Of a DNA stretch of 64,000 bases, positions 37,046-48,635 are shown piece after piece. The stretch comes from Malania oleifera (taxonomy: Eukaryota; Streptophyta; Magnoliopsida; Santalales; Ximeniaceae), in assembly GCF_029873635.1 (NCBI RefSeq), contig NC_080419.1, forward strand, positions 80,398,931-80,462,930, given 5' to 3'. The number at the start of each line of letters is the position of its first letter. The first letter of the stretch is position 1. The notes under the pieces are model-generated. The model worked only from the letters and a program-made list of their open reading frames with translations, was not told the DNA's origin and ran no database searches. The position numbers and the translations under genes were made by a program.

Positions 37046-40000
37046 ATGGCACGGGGCCGCACAGGGTGTTGCTTGCACAGCTCTCTCAGGACAGTCAACT
37101 TCATAGTGAATGTCTTTGGGGTTGGAATGATAGTATACTCACTCTGGCTCCTCAAGAAGTGGAAGGAAGGGATTGCTGAGCTGCCTTCTATGTTTTCTCT
37201 TCCACACCCATGGTACTCAATTCACTTGTTTTATCTACACACACACACCCAAATTTTGAAACTTCATTAAATCTCGGATTTGTGTTTTCCAGTGAATTTG
37301 TGTACTACTTCTGGTATACTCCGGAATACGGATTTTATTATTTGCATGGAACGTGGAAATATTTTTGCAAAAAAGATGAAAGCACTGCTTAAAAGAAGTA
37401 GTTAGGTAAAAAAAAAAAATGAATGACTGAAATTCTATGTATATGTTATTGATCATCAAGTGGAGATTGAGGGATTCAGATTGTAAAGAACGGAGAGAGA
37501 ATTCAGTGCATGTAATGACGTGATGTGCTATGCTAATGTTGGTTTACAACGCAATTGTTAGAGATGGATCTAGAAGACAGCCAAGAGATGACGCGTTGCT
37601 GAGTTAGAAAACGCATAGAATTATATCTCAATTAATCTCTCCATTTTAAACTTCCAATTGTGATTAATTTGATTGATTTGTATTTAATTATGATGTAAAT
37701 TCCAAGCCTATATAAAGAGAGCTGTGGAAAGTGTATCATATAGCATAGTATAGTGCAGAGTGAGCACAGAGAAGCTCAGGAGAGCAGGAGAGCTGAGAGG
37801 AAGAAGGGAGGAAGAGAGAGACAGAGAATTGTAACATTTTCCGGTGAGTTAGTGAATTTTGGTGTGTGCTCCGTGGACGTAGGTCATTATTGACCGAACC
37901 ACGTAAATTTCTTGGTGTCACTTTGATCTGGATGCTCACAGGTTCCTAACAAGTTGTATCAGAGCCCGGTTGGAGCAGAAAAGCCAGATTGGAAGTGATC
38001 CTGAAATTTAGAGCTTTGTCTAGTAGATCAAAACTGTGTTTTGAGGCCACCATCTCATTCAGCTTGCCGAGACAAAGAGAAGGGTGTCTGCTGGAGCTCG
38101 AACGGAGTTCAGATAAGCCTACGCACGCCCACATGCGCCTTGCTGAAGAAAGACGTCTCTCCATGCGCCGGCGACGCGCCGCACGCGTCTTCCTCGCCAA
38201 AACCGCCTCGACCTGACCCGGAAAAACTCTTAGACCCGGGTGAACCTGAGATCCGACTTCACGACCCGGATCCGACCCGCCTTTTCAGAACCGGCCACGC
38301 AGCTTCGCCACGTTAGCAGGTCCCACCACGCCATCCGCCACGGCATCAGTGGGCCCCACCCCGCCACGTTAGGGCCACGTCACCAGGTGGGTCCCACTTT
38401 GCCATGTCAGCAGTAGGTCCCACCTCTATCACGTCAGCGGAGGTGCCACGTCAATAGTGCCACGTTAGCAAGCTTGACCAAGTTTGACAAGGTTTGATCA
38501 AACTTTGACTTAACTTTTCGGAGTCGTTTTGGGTCCGTTTTTTGAGCGACTCGAACCATTTCTAAGATTTTTGATCATTCTGGATCCAACCGTGCTATCC
38601 ATTTGAGCTAATTCCATCTCTAGATTAGCAAATCGAGATTTTGAATGAAAAGAGCCCAAAAATCGAAATGTTCAACGGGAACAATTTCGATTTCTGGAAG
38701 ATGCAGATAGAAGACTATTTGTTTGGAAAGGAATTGCACTTACTGTTGAAGGGTAAGCCCACATCCATAAATGAGGACAAGTGGGAGCTGTTTGATTGAA
38801 AAGCCCCTGGAGTCATCAGAATGACATTGTCAAAATCTATGGCGTTCAATATCAAGCATATAACATCCACAAAGTCTCTAATGGATGCGCTCTCTAATAT
38901 GTACGAGCAGCCTTCAGCCGCAAATAAGGTACATCTTATGAAAAGACTATTTATGATGAACATGTTTGCAGGTGAGAGTTTCAGCAAGCATTTGAATAAC
39001 TTCAATAAGTTGTCTTATCAACTCGCCTTAGTCGGGATAACATTTGATAATGAGATTTGGGCCTTACTAATTCTCAGTCAATTGCCTGAAAGTTGGAATG
39101 GTGTCGTTACTGTCATCAGTAGCTCCGTAGGAAAATCGAAACTTGGATATGATGTGGTCGTCAGTATGATTTTGACGGAGGAGATAAGAATGCAGTCTAA
39201 CCATGGTTTCACTTCGAGTTCAACCTTGAACATGGAGAGTCGAGGCAGAGGAAACAGGCATGGACGATTAAACAACCGAGGCAGATCTAGGCCCAGAGAG
39301 TCTAAATCCTGAAATCCCAGAGGTACTCAGGACATAGGTTCTCAGAGCACTGTGGAAAGACTAGTCATTACAAGAACCAGTGCAAGAGTCAGAAGAAAGA
39401 ATTCGAGACGAGGGAAAAGACAGAAGCAAATATTGCTTCTGAGAATGATGAGATGTTGATCTGCTCTTTGGAAAGCAAGCAGGAGTCTTGAGTCTTAGAC
39501 TTCGGAGCCTTATTTCTTGCCACATGCTGCAGAGATTGCCTAGAGGAGTACACACCAGGTAATTTTGGTAAGGTGTACCTTGGCAACGATCAACCTTGAG
39601 ACGTAACCGGTAAGGGAGTTGTGAAGATCAATATAAATGGGTCAGTATGGAAACTGAAGGATGTCAGGTATATTCCATACCTGAGAAAGAATTTGATTTC
39701 AGTTGGTCAGCTAGCAAATGAGGGATACACAATGAAATTCATTGGCTATAAATGGAAAGTCTCAAAGGGTGTACTAATGATTGCGCGAGGTAAGAAAAGC
39801 GGAACACTTTTTCTAACCTCCAGTGCCTCTATGTCTATTTCAGTTGCTGCAGGAAATGATGACAGTAACATCTGGCACCAACGACTTGATCACATGAGCG
39901 AGAAGGGACTCAGGGTGATGCACTCAAAGGAAAAATTGAGTGGTCTACAGTCAGTGCAGGTTGACATATGTGAGGATTGTATAGTCAGGAAACTAAACAG

Positions 40001-43000
40001 AATTAGTTTCTAGATAAACACCTATGCTCCAAAGAAGAAGGGACTAGAATTGGTCCACTCAAAATGTGTTGGGCAAAATACCGAGAATCCTCAGGTGGAG
40101 GAACCAGTGGAGCAAATTGTCGCACCACCGTCTCCTACTCCAGCTCCGGAGCTTAGGAGATCTACTCGGTCCCATATACCAGATAGAAGGTATATTGATT
40201 ACTTACTTCCTATAGATGGAGGAGAGCCTGAATGCTATGATGAAGCATGTCGGGTGGTAGATACGAGCAAGTGGGAGCTTGCGATGAAGGATGAGATGAA
40301 GTCCCTCACCTCCAACAGAACGTGGAAGTTGCCTAAAGGCCTTCACAACAAGTGGGTGTATAGAATTGAAGAGGAGCATGACGGCTCCAAAAGGTACAAG
40401 TCTCGGTTGGTAGTCAAAGACTTCGAGCAGAAAGGGATTGACTACACTGACATTTTTACACCAGTTGTGAAGATGACAGCTATCAAATTAGTCCGCAGGA
40501 ATCGAGCAGACAGGAAGATGGCGACTACAAAGAAGTAGAAGTTGTGTTCAACTTCAGTTGGTCTTTATGCTTGAAAACACATATTATGAGTACATCATTT
40601 ATTCATGATACTCTGGTTGAGAAGGTGTCTCTGTCTCCAAGTGGAAGATAGTTAGAGATGGAGCCAGAAGAAAGCCAGGAGATGATGCGTTGCTGAGTCA
40701 GAAAACGCGTGGAATTATATCTCAATTAATCTCTTCATTTTAAACTTCCAATTGTGATTAATTTGATTGATTTGTATTTAATTATGATGTAAATTCCAAG
40801 CCTATATAAAGAGGGCTGTGGAAAGTGTATCATATAGCACACTACAGTGCAAAGTGAGCACAGAGAAGCTCAGGAGAGCTGAGAGGAAGAAGGGAGGAAG
40901 AGAGAGAGAGAGAGAGAGAGAGAGAAAATTGTAACATTTTCCGGTGAGTTAGTGAATTTTGGTGTGTGCTCCATGGACGTAGGTAGTTATTGACCGAACC
41001 ATGTAAATTTCTTGGTGTGACTTTGATCTGGATGCTCATAGGTTCCTAACAACAATTGATTAACTTTTGATTGATTTTTAGTTCATGAAAGAAGGTAGTG
41101 TATGTAAATAAATAAATAAAATAAACAAAAGCAACCAAAATTGCATGTTTAAGAAGAGTTCCACTTTCCTCTTTCTCCTGTTTTCTTTTCTTTTTTAGAA
41201 CATACCTGGCAAGGAGAACTTCCTCTGCATTTCATTTTGGACATGTCAAACTTGGTTTTCGGCTAGTTAGCATTGTATTTCTGAGTAACTGATATATAGA
41301 TTTTACTCCTCAGGTTCATCTACACATGTTTAGGTGTGGGAATTGTTGTGTGCCTGAGCACACTCTCTGGCCACATGGTTGCCAACTGTATCAGTAATTC
41401 TATCCTATGCATCGTATCCTTTCAAATGAACTGCTCAACTGCCTCCTTTTTTGCATCATTAAGAAGAGAAAAGGATAGAATCTTCACAAACTGTTTGGAT
41501 CAAGGAATTTGTTTGAAGAAAGGAAAATAAGAGGGAAATATATTTTTTATTATATTTTCTCTCCGCATCAAATAGAATTACAAATAAATATTTATTTTAG
41601 CACAGCTAAGAATTAAGAAAAATTAAATGTTTATCAAGTATAAAATCATGTATAAAATAAAAAAATTATTCATTAATTAATTATATATATATATTATTTT
41701 CTTTTTCACTTTCCTTGCTAACCAAACATGAAAAAGTGGATTTTTTTTAATATATATTTTCCTTTATTTTCTCTCATATTTTTCAATTTCCATACTGACC
41801 ATTAAGGTTTTGTTGGTGCATATGGAAATCATTTCCTGTCAACAAATTTGTGTTTGAATCGCTAAGCTTGCTGGAAAACAAATAATTTGTCAGTAATCTT
41901 TCCCATAATATGGCCAAATTCTGCATTATACTTTGTGCATACATATATTTTGTGCATGTGTGTGTGGGTGTAAAGAAAGGCAGAAGTTGCTTTCGCCATT
42001 TTGGTCCAGCATGAAGATAAAAACATGCATAACTAATTTTCAGGAAATGATTTCCATATGGGCAAATTGAGCTAATTTTTTTTTTTAAAATTAAATTTAA
42101 TATAGTATTTATCTTATTTTTTTAGTTTTCAATTTTTCACGGCATAATCCTTGACATTTTCCAAGTATATTGTTTCCATATACTCCCTTCTTTTCATCCA
42201 AATCGGAGTGATTGTCACAATTTTCTTCAAGATAGACTGGGAATCAGTATGTCTTCTTAAGCTTGTTGCATCTATTATGTTTGTTTGGTAATATCATAAT
42301 AAAAGTAGTAAAAGAATGAATGCAGTGTGGATTATAAGGTTATCAAACTTTGTTTCTGGATTGTATCATTGCTCAATTACCCTAAACAAATTTCTTTAGG
42401 AGTGACTACAATAGAAAGAGATGCCACCTGCTCTAACGAAAATGTTAAAAAGGAATACATTACCAAGTTCGAAATTTTTTTTTTTATGTTGAACGTTATT
42501 GCCTGGAGCGATTGGCTTCCTTAGATTTTGTGTGAGTATAAAAAATAAGGATGAAAACCACTAAATCCTTCACCGATGAAAAAAATCATCATATGATTGG
42601 TATTCTAGTCACCAAAAATCACCTAACATATCTTAGCCATGTAGTAACAAGTTCTTTCAATAGTTACGGTAATGTTTGGAAAAAAGAGAGAGAGGGAGAC
42701 AAAAAGTTTGTATCTGCTGGTAAATCTCATCCAACTAAGATTTGATTTTTGGCATGCTCTTCCTCCTAAATTGAGTAATTCGAATGATCTAATCCAATCT
42801 TATTAACTATTAATATTCACCTCTTATCCAAAAAGAGAAGAAGAAAGAGAATAAAGGCTCAACATACTGCAGTGATGGTGATTGCTAGTCATTCTTTTAT
42901 GAAGTTGCTTCCTAATGCACCCTCATTCCCTCTTAGCATTTAAATGTGTTGGTATTCTTTTGTAGCTTACTTTCCTCCCTTGGTCTCCCTTGTGACAGCA

Positions 43001-44334
43001 ACTTACCAAGTACATTGATGAGCACCACGAAAAATTTCAGAGATTCATTATCTTCCACCTGAAAATGTGTCGCTTGATTGTGCTATTGGTCGTGGTGGCA
43101 CAGGTAATCCTCCGGGTTTTACTTATATTTTGTGCAAAATCAGGGAACAACAATTTCATACACTCAAAATTCATCTACACCAACTAAAACTTCAAGAAAG
43201 ACAAATATCTGATAATAGATTTTGAGTAGTCTTCTTGCATAGTTTTTAAGTGTGAATCTCTTCCTTTATGATTGTAATATCATGAATGAAGGGATAATTG
43301 GTCAAACTCAGAAACACTTGCTGTAGTTGGAAAGAGCAGGACAAGCATTGTTGGGAGCAATTTTTATGCAAATTAATTCAAATAAAAAAAAACCCTTGCT
43401 ATGATGCAAGCTAACCCCTCTGCAGCAATTCTTTTTCTTGAAAACAGTTTGTGCTTGCTTCGATCCTTTTTTTTTTTTGGCTGGACTTCCTTCCCTTATT
43501 TCTTCCGGGGAAAAAGCATTTTCCTGGAGAAGTTACTGGTTTTTGGATCTGGTTAAACATTGGGAAATTCTTTCCAAAAGAAATCTGCAACGATATAAAA
43601 ATGTTCTGCCTTTGTTCAAAAGCATGTATTTCTGATTTGACAAATAAATGGTATTCAAGACTGAGAACTAAAACCACGTATCTGTATAATTGTTTTGAAT
43701 AGGTTCAACAGTTCAACCATGTGCTATGTGCTTTTTAGATGCAATACACAATTATTAACTTTAGTTTCTAGAAATTCTATGAAAACATAAATTTTATGTT
43801 GTTTACTTTGTAAAGGGTCCTCAGAAAATACATTTGAAGTACCTCAAATTAGCAGGTTTTGGGATGAATATATGATAAAAACAAGTTATCTATAAACTCA
43901 AATGACTAATTTTTCATAGCAATTTATGTGACTTTGGATCCAAATGAAAATGTAAATTATTTGAATGAAAAAAAATCACATAAGTCATCCCAAAGAGGGA
44001 AAGACATTCTTAGAAATGAGCATGTTACTAGCTATTAGGTTTCATCTTTCCTTAAACTAAATGATACCTTGCCCTTTTCCAGGTCAATGTTGGTGTGCCT
44101 GCAAATATTCTTTGGGCTGTAGGCACTGAGCCAAGGCCTCGTTCAGACCTTCCAAATCCACCTGCTCTTGATCAATCTTTTTTGGTGATACCCAACTCAC
44201 CTCTACCAGTTGACCTGAGCCAAAACAATAGAAAGTTTGATGTTTCACCAGGAGGGAATACACCCAGAAGCTTCCTCTCACAAATTCATCAATTTCTCAG
44301 AATGCAGATTCAAAGAAGAATTGTTTGTACTTAA
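37046..44334 (+). CDS. Tetraspanin, TOM2A/TET18-20 type, five exons
   Basis: A four-pass membrane protein of the plant tetraspanin group that includes TOM2A, a host factor used by tobamoviruses for replication complexes at membranes. Exons are 37046-37212, 41314-41413, 42166-42246, 42999-43103 and 44083-44334; all introns are GT-AG and phases fit, giving 705 nt and 234 residues. Membrane segments are near residues 14-35 (VNFIVNVFGVGMIVYSLWLL), 56-78 (WFIYTCLGVGIVVCLSTLSG), 88-111 (IYSLLFIQIGVIVTIFF) and 138-152 (CRLIVLLLVVVAQ). GHMVANC after segment 2 and ILWAVGTEPRPRSDL after segment 4 match the family. The loop between segments 3 and 4 is short. A Copia derivative sits in intron 1. The start context is GCAATGGCA. 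Exon 5 was carried to its first stop; another 3' end is possible. Confidence 0.88.
37556..37951 (+). repeat. Left LTR of the intronic Copia derivative
   Basis: It starts TGTTAGAG and ends TCCTAACA. A TATATAAA box lies near 37709-37716. Downstream is the two-stem hairpin: outer CGTGG/CCACG (37872-37876/37899-37903) and inner GGTCA/TGACC (37882-37886/37891-37895). Confidence 0.92.
38300..38475. repeat. Repeats with CACGT cores in the Copia leader
   Basis: Six CCACGT(C/T) or TCACGTC cores plus one CCATGTC occur within variants of GCCACGTCAGCAGGTCCCACC. On the complementary strand these read TGACGTGG, the plant bZIP-binding hexamer type. They lie in the GC-rich leader before gag. Confidence 0.7.
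40649..41051 (+). repeat. Right LTR of the intronic Copia derivative
   Basis: The pair of 37556-37951. The hairpin outer stem is CATGG/CCATG (40972-40976/40999-41003), still fully paired although two bases differ from the left LTR. A (GA)n run lies near 40900-40925. Confidence 0.92.
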
Positions 44335-44467
44335 ATTCTTGTTGATAAATATGGAAGTCTCTTTTTTTCACAGTTTCTTAGTTGTTGCTTCAATAATTCA
44401 AAAAGTGATGCAGCCCATTGATTATATGAGAAGGCAGGTGATGCTGTAACCTTCAGTCATTACAATT

Positions 44468-44680
44468 AAAAAAAATAAAAAGAAAAAGAAAATGGCAGCT
44501 TGGTGTACAAAGCTCTCGTATATGCGGGGTCTGGGGAACGGACGAACCACGATGGATCTATAGGACGCAACCTTATCTTACCTTTTTACAAGAGGCTATT
44601 CCCATGCCTCAAATCTTTGACCTCTAGATCACATGGCAATAATTTTTCGTCATTACCTCAAGTCAGAGCACGAAGCTCCC
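44468..44680 (-). mobile_element. Au-type SINE downstream of the tetraspanin gene
   Basis: Read on the - strand, the body (44680 to 44494) follows the plant Au SINE: GGGAGCTTCG start, a B-box-like region near 44609-44622, AGCCTCTTG-like sequence, CTTACC/AAGGTTGCG, CCCCAGACCCCGCATA and a terminal GAGCTTTGTACACCAAGCTGCC. A T-rich tail corresponds to the A-rich run at 44468-44493. It is tRNA-derived and non-coding. No clear target duplication was found. Confidence 0.8.
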
Positions 44681-44800
44681 ATGCCATCTGGGGAAGGCAA
44701 GAATGCATGTGGTCTCATCTCCACGCATGAAGAGATGACAGTTTATTTGGGCAGTCACATACTAAAAACAAGAGAAGAGAATCTCTCTTCAGCAAGAATG

Positions 44801-44877
44801 TTTTTTGTGACGCCCTGTAGAATATCAAATCTTCAACAAGAATGTTTTTTGTGACGCCCTGTAGAATATCAAATGTA
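44801..44877. repeat. Short tandem duplication
   Basis: An approximately 38-bp segment (AAGAATGTTTTTTGTGACGC followed by CCTGTAGAATATCAAAT) occurs twice in a row. Flanking TCTTCANCAAG words suggest a recent duplication. Confidence 0.8.
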
Positions 44878-45099
44878 TAAAATGCTGTAGAATAGAAAAC
44901 GCTTAAAGACAAGTTACAATGTCGTTTTCCTTAAAACATTATTTGCCCCCACCATATCGGTGTGTATTGAGTCAGCAAATATGTTTCTAGGATATAATGA
45001 AGCCCAAAATATAATCTGTAATTAGTTTGCGTTATACACAAACGAAAAAATGATCATAAACACCTTTGTAGTCATCTGAACAAATTTCTTAATTCTATT

Positions 45100-45880
45100 T
45101 TTGTAGAAAACATAACTCAAGATTGAATAAAATATAATTTGTGAAAGCCTTATAAGAGAAAGAGAGAATGATTGAATATTTTTATATTCAAGGAGTAAAT
45201 TATGTCTTTAAATAGACATAATTATGCCTTTTTCGAAAGGTTACATCTGTTCAAATTTGTTTCATTAATAGCCATTCGCAAAGCAAATTTCTGAAGTCGA
45301 CTAGGCATCAACCTAGTCCCACCCTTGTCAAGCCTTGGTTGACACAGTCTAAAATATATTTAATTCTTTCTTTGTGTTCAGTAGACCTGATTGCACTTCC
45401 AAGGTCTCCTGGTCGCACCTTAGTCGTGACATTCTGGAAAATCAATTATTCTGACCGTTAGATTATTTATATGGTTTAGATCGTACCACTTGATCTTATA
45501 AAAAATATAAAATTAATTTTATGCCATCTGATCATGATCAATGGTTATGATCTTACAATGATACAAGCATATTGCTAAGTGCTTGTGCGCCAACTAATTG
45601 CACCCTACAGCCCACGCCACGCGCACGTATGCGGACACTGCGAAGCACCGTCCTAGGGTGCACTAGAGTATACAGTAGTACTATCTCTTAACCAACTTTA
45701 AGAGATTATTCCACCGTATCATTTATTAATGACTTTTCCTTTTCCACTCTTTCCAATGTGAGACAAACCCACATAGCATTAAATACTACTCATGAATGCT
45801 TTAGAGATTTCATAAATGGAAGACTTTGAAAATCTATAAATAAATTATTTTTAGAAAAAATTTCAACACGCCTTAGAAAG
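45100..45880 (-). repeat. LTR-like non-coding stretch
   Basis: There is no coding sequence. Four imperfect inverted repeats lie at 45299-45318, 45327-45343, 45384-45406 and 45412-45430. On the - strand a TATTTAAA box (45207-45214) follows them, the layout seen in the confirmed LTRs of this window. A TTCAACA terminus lies near 45871-45877. The ends and family could not be fixed, and no target duplication was seen. Confidence 0.4.
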
Positions 45881-46240
45881 AATCAAGTTCAAGTGGCGAC
45901 TCAAGACCAGAGCCACTGCTACTTGAATCAAAATTAGAAGCCAAAGGGGAAGGAGTTCTAAGATGATCCAATTAAGTAGTGATCTACCCAAAAGCATGAA
46001 ACTTCATGGACCCTCTAATCTAACACCAACTTGTCCATTGGCAAGTTGCAAAGACCAACTCAAAGACTTGCATTAGGAGCCTATTCATAAATGGCAACAC
46101 CCTAACCCTAGCACAAGTTTTGCTTGTGCAACTTGCTATTGAGTGTAGGGAAATTATCACGAAATTCCAAAAACAAAACTTGTGAAAAACAAAATAGAGG
46201 AAAAAAACACGCCAAAGAAAAAGAAATTAATCACACGCAC
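45881..46240. other. Unassigned non-coding stretch
   Basis: Nothing recognisable is seen between the LTR-like stretch and the TRIM. Confidence 0.4.
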
Positions 46241-46246
46241 AATACA

Positions 46247-46857
46247 ATATTTACATGGTTGGGCCCATGACCTAATAGACTTAAACTTTTGAGTCAAGTT
46301 GGTATTCACCAATGTGTATCAAGCCCGCTCATGAGCTCCTCTAGTGCTATCGAGTGGTATCAGGGCCAACAATTTGTAACTTTGAGTGAGTAACATCATA
46401 AAAGTCGAGACTTGAAGCCAATTCTCCTAATATGCTAACAGTTGGAGGACCAAGTGTGTGACCGAGGCCAATAATGATTATCTAGGCCTGGGATGGATTT
46501 GAATAGGGTTAAGAAATGAGAGGTAGGATTGGTTCGGAGGCACGTGGAATGCAATCTGAGGCATGTACGCTAGTGGTAAGGCTCACTTGAGCAACTGTTG
46601 GGGAATTAGACTTACTCTCATAAAGGAGATGGTTTCCGTTTAAGGGGGAGCAGTTGGAACTCATAAAAAGGGGGGAGGGGGGAGGAAGATTGTTGAGAAT
46701 TCCACTTGTGAGCTTGTCCCACATGGAAAAATTTGAGTGGATGATGGGTGCTTATATACATGGTTGGGCTCAAGATCCAATAGGCTTAAGCTTTTGTGTC
46801 AAATTGGTGTTCACTCATGTGTATCAAGCCCACCTATGGGCTCTTCCGATGCTATCA
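46247..46857 (+). mobile_element. TRIM (miniature LTR retrotransposon)
   Basis: A direct repeat of about 100-110 bp, beginning ACATGGTTGGGC and ending GATGCTATCA or similar, occurs at 46247-46352 and 46752-46857. A primer site TGGTATCAGGGCC (46355-46367) follows the first, and a polypurine tract (GGGGGGAGGGGGGAGGAAGA, about 46670-46689) precedes the right LTR, which starts TGTTGAGAATTCC at 46691 (167 bp). The interior is only about 340 bp and non-coding. The left LTR lacks a recognisable start, so the element is incomplete on that side. Confidence 0.72.
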
Positions 46858-47101
46858 TTGAGTTGATGGAAATAACAATTATAATGATTATAGTAATAGT
46901 AATAATAAACATCATGTCATTATTATCATGTTTGGTTCAAGATATGGAATGGAATGAAAAAATTGAAGGAAAAATAAAGTGATAATTTAGATTCCACTCT
47001 ATTCTTATGTACCAAACATATAGTGAAAGCATTCCCTCTTTTCTATTATGGACACAATAATAGGGGGCTAATTTGCAGACTTGGCTTAACCAACTGGCAT
47101 C

Positions 47102-47650
47102 TGTTGTGATATGGATCGAATAATTAAGATGCACAGTGGAATAAACACAAGTAAATAACACAACCAGAACAAGAACAACAACAAGATTTACGTGGTTCGG
47201 CAAAGTACACAATACACTTCTCAAATGATCACACACACTCTCAATACATGCCCATAATGACATATATAACACTCTCTCAGATGTTTCCTACCGTTTACCC
47301 AACCATCCTGATGTTCAAATTCAAAATTCAAAGAACTGCTTGCAGCCCAGAACTTCTCGTCAACGAGAACAGGGGACTCATCGATGAGACCAAGAATATT
47401 CATGGACAAATCTATCCACTCGTCGACGATCCCATTTTTCTGCTCTCGGTATCTCAAATACTCTGAACTTTTGGGCCTTTCAGGATCTTCTCGTCGACGA
47501 ACACAGGACACTCGTCGACGAGTCCTTGCTATCTCCTCGTTGACGAGCACAGGGCACTCGTCGATGACCCCTGCTGTGCTGCCCCATCATGTTTTTCCTT
47601 CTTCCTTCTTTGCTTAGGAAAAAAACAAAATATAAGAGTGACAAACAACA
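47102..47650 (-). repeat. 3' LTR of the - strand Copia element
   Basis: On the - strand it starts TGTTGTTTGTC and ends CACAACA. It contains seven CTCGTCGACGAG-like palindromes (47356-47568) upstream of a TATATA box (47263-47268). The CCGAACCACGTAAAT half of the Copia LTR hairpin is at 47187-47201; the other half has decayed. Confidence 0.85.
47356..47568. promoter_or_regulatory. Palindrome cluster in the - strand Copia LTR
   Basis: Seven copies of CTCGTCGACGAG or one- to two-base variants are at 47356, 47377, 47419, 47490, 47511-47522 (perfect), 47536 and 47557. It is the same word as in the chromovirus LTR at 6754-6944. A regulatory role is inferred. Confidence 0.7.
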
Positions 47651-48565
47651 ATCTCCACCTTGGCGATTATACGCCCCTTAGGAGAATCCTAAAAAACATG
47701 TTTAACTTATCTACCTTGAACTTGAAAACGTTTGGTTGGGTATGTCTTGCTTCTATCACTTGGAGACATGAAGTAAGTCCAAGCAATGCTTGAACTTCTC
47801 TGAAGTAACTAATTTCGTCAGAATATCTGCTGCATTTTCAGACGTGTGAACTTTCTCCAACACAAGCTCACCCGAAGCAATTAATTCCCGAACCCTATGG
47901 AACCTCACATCAATGTGCTTGGTTCTAGGATAGTATATCTGATTCTTTGCCAAGTAAATGAAACTCAAACTATCATAATGTAGCACCACTCCATCTTACT
48001 GCAACCCTAGCTCTCTGACTAAACCAGTAAGCCATAAGGCTTCCTTTGCAGCTTCGGCAACTGCTATATATTCCGCTTCAGTCGTGGATAATGCTACCAG
48101 AAACTGTACCATGGATCTCCAACATACCGGTCCTCCTACAAAGGTAAACACATATCCCGTTGTAGACCTTCTGTCTTTCATATCTTCAGCATAATTAGCA
48201 TCAACAAACCCCATAACGAAAGGACACTCCTGTTGCTTGTCGAACATGATGCCATATCCTAATGTATCCCATAAGTATCTAAGTATCCATTTGACGGCTT
48301 CCCAATGTTGCCTTCCTGGATTAGAAAGAAACTTACCACGCTCATTTCATGAGCCGAATTTGGCCTCGTACACACCATGACATACATCAAACTCCCCACA
48401 GCACTAGCATAGAAGACCTTTGACATGTCCCGAATTTCCTCATCCGTATGTGGGCAATCTACAGTAGACAACTTGAAATGATTCGCTAGAGGTGTACATA
48501 CCGGTCTTGCATTAGCCATGCTAAACCTCTCTAACACCTTCTGTACATAATTGCCCTGAGATAAC

Positions 48566-48595
48566 TGTAGACACCCCATTTTTACCCAGGCAAAA

Positions 48596-48635
<40 letters not shown>

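Larger units (their letters stand above)
37556..41051 (+). mobile_element. Copia derivative in tetraspanin intron 1
   Basis: LTRs lie at 37556-37951 and 40649-41051 and are flanked by GCAAT (37551-37555) and ACAAT (41052-41056), a target duplication with one change. A Met-tRNA primer site (TTGTATCAGAGCC) follows the left LTR. The interior (about 38660-40540) holds gag (UBN2-type, ending in an RGRGNRHGR-type basic tail), a gag-pre-integrase block (IWHQRLDHMSEKG) and a little of the reverse transcriptase start. It is much shorter than an autonomous Copia element and is broken, with several breaks. LTR divergence by eye is about 6%, so it is younger than the outer Copia at 4005. It lies in the same orientation as the gene. 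Confidence 0.93.
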
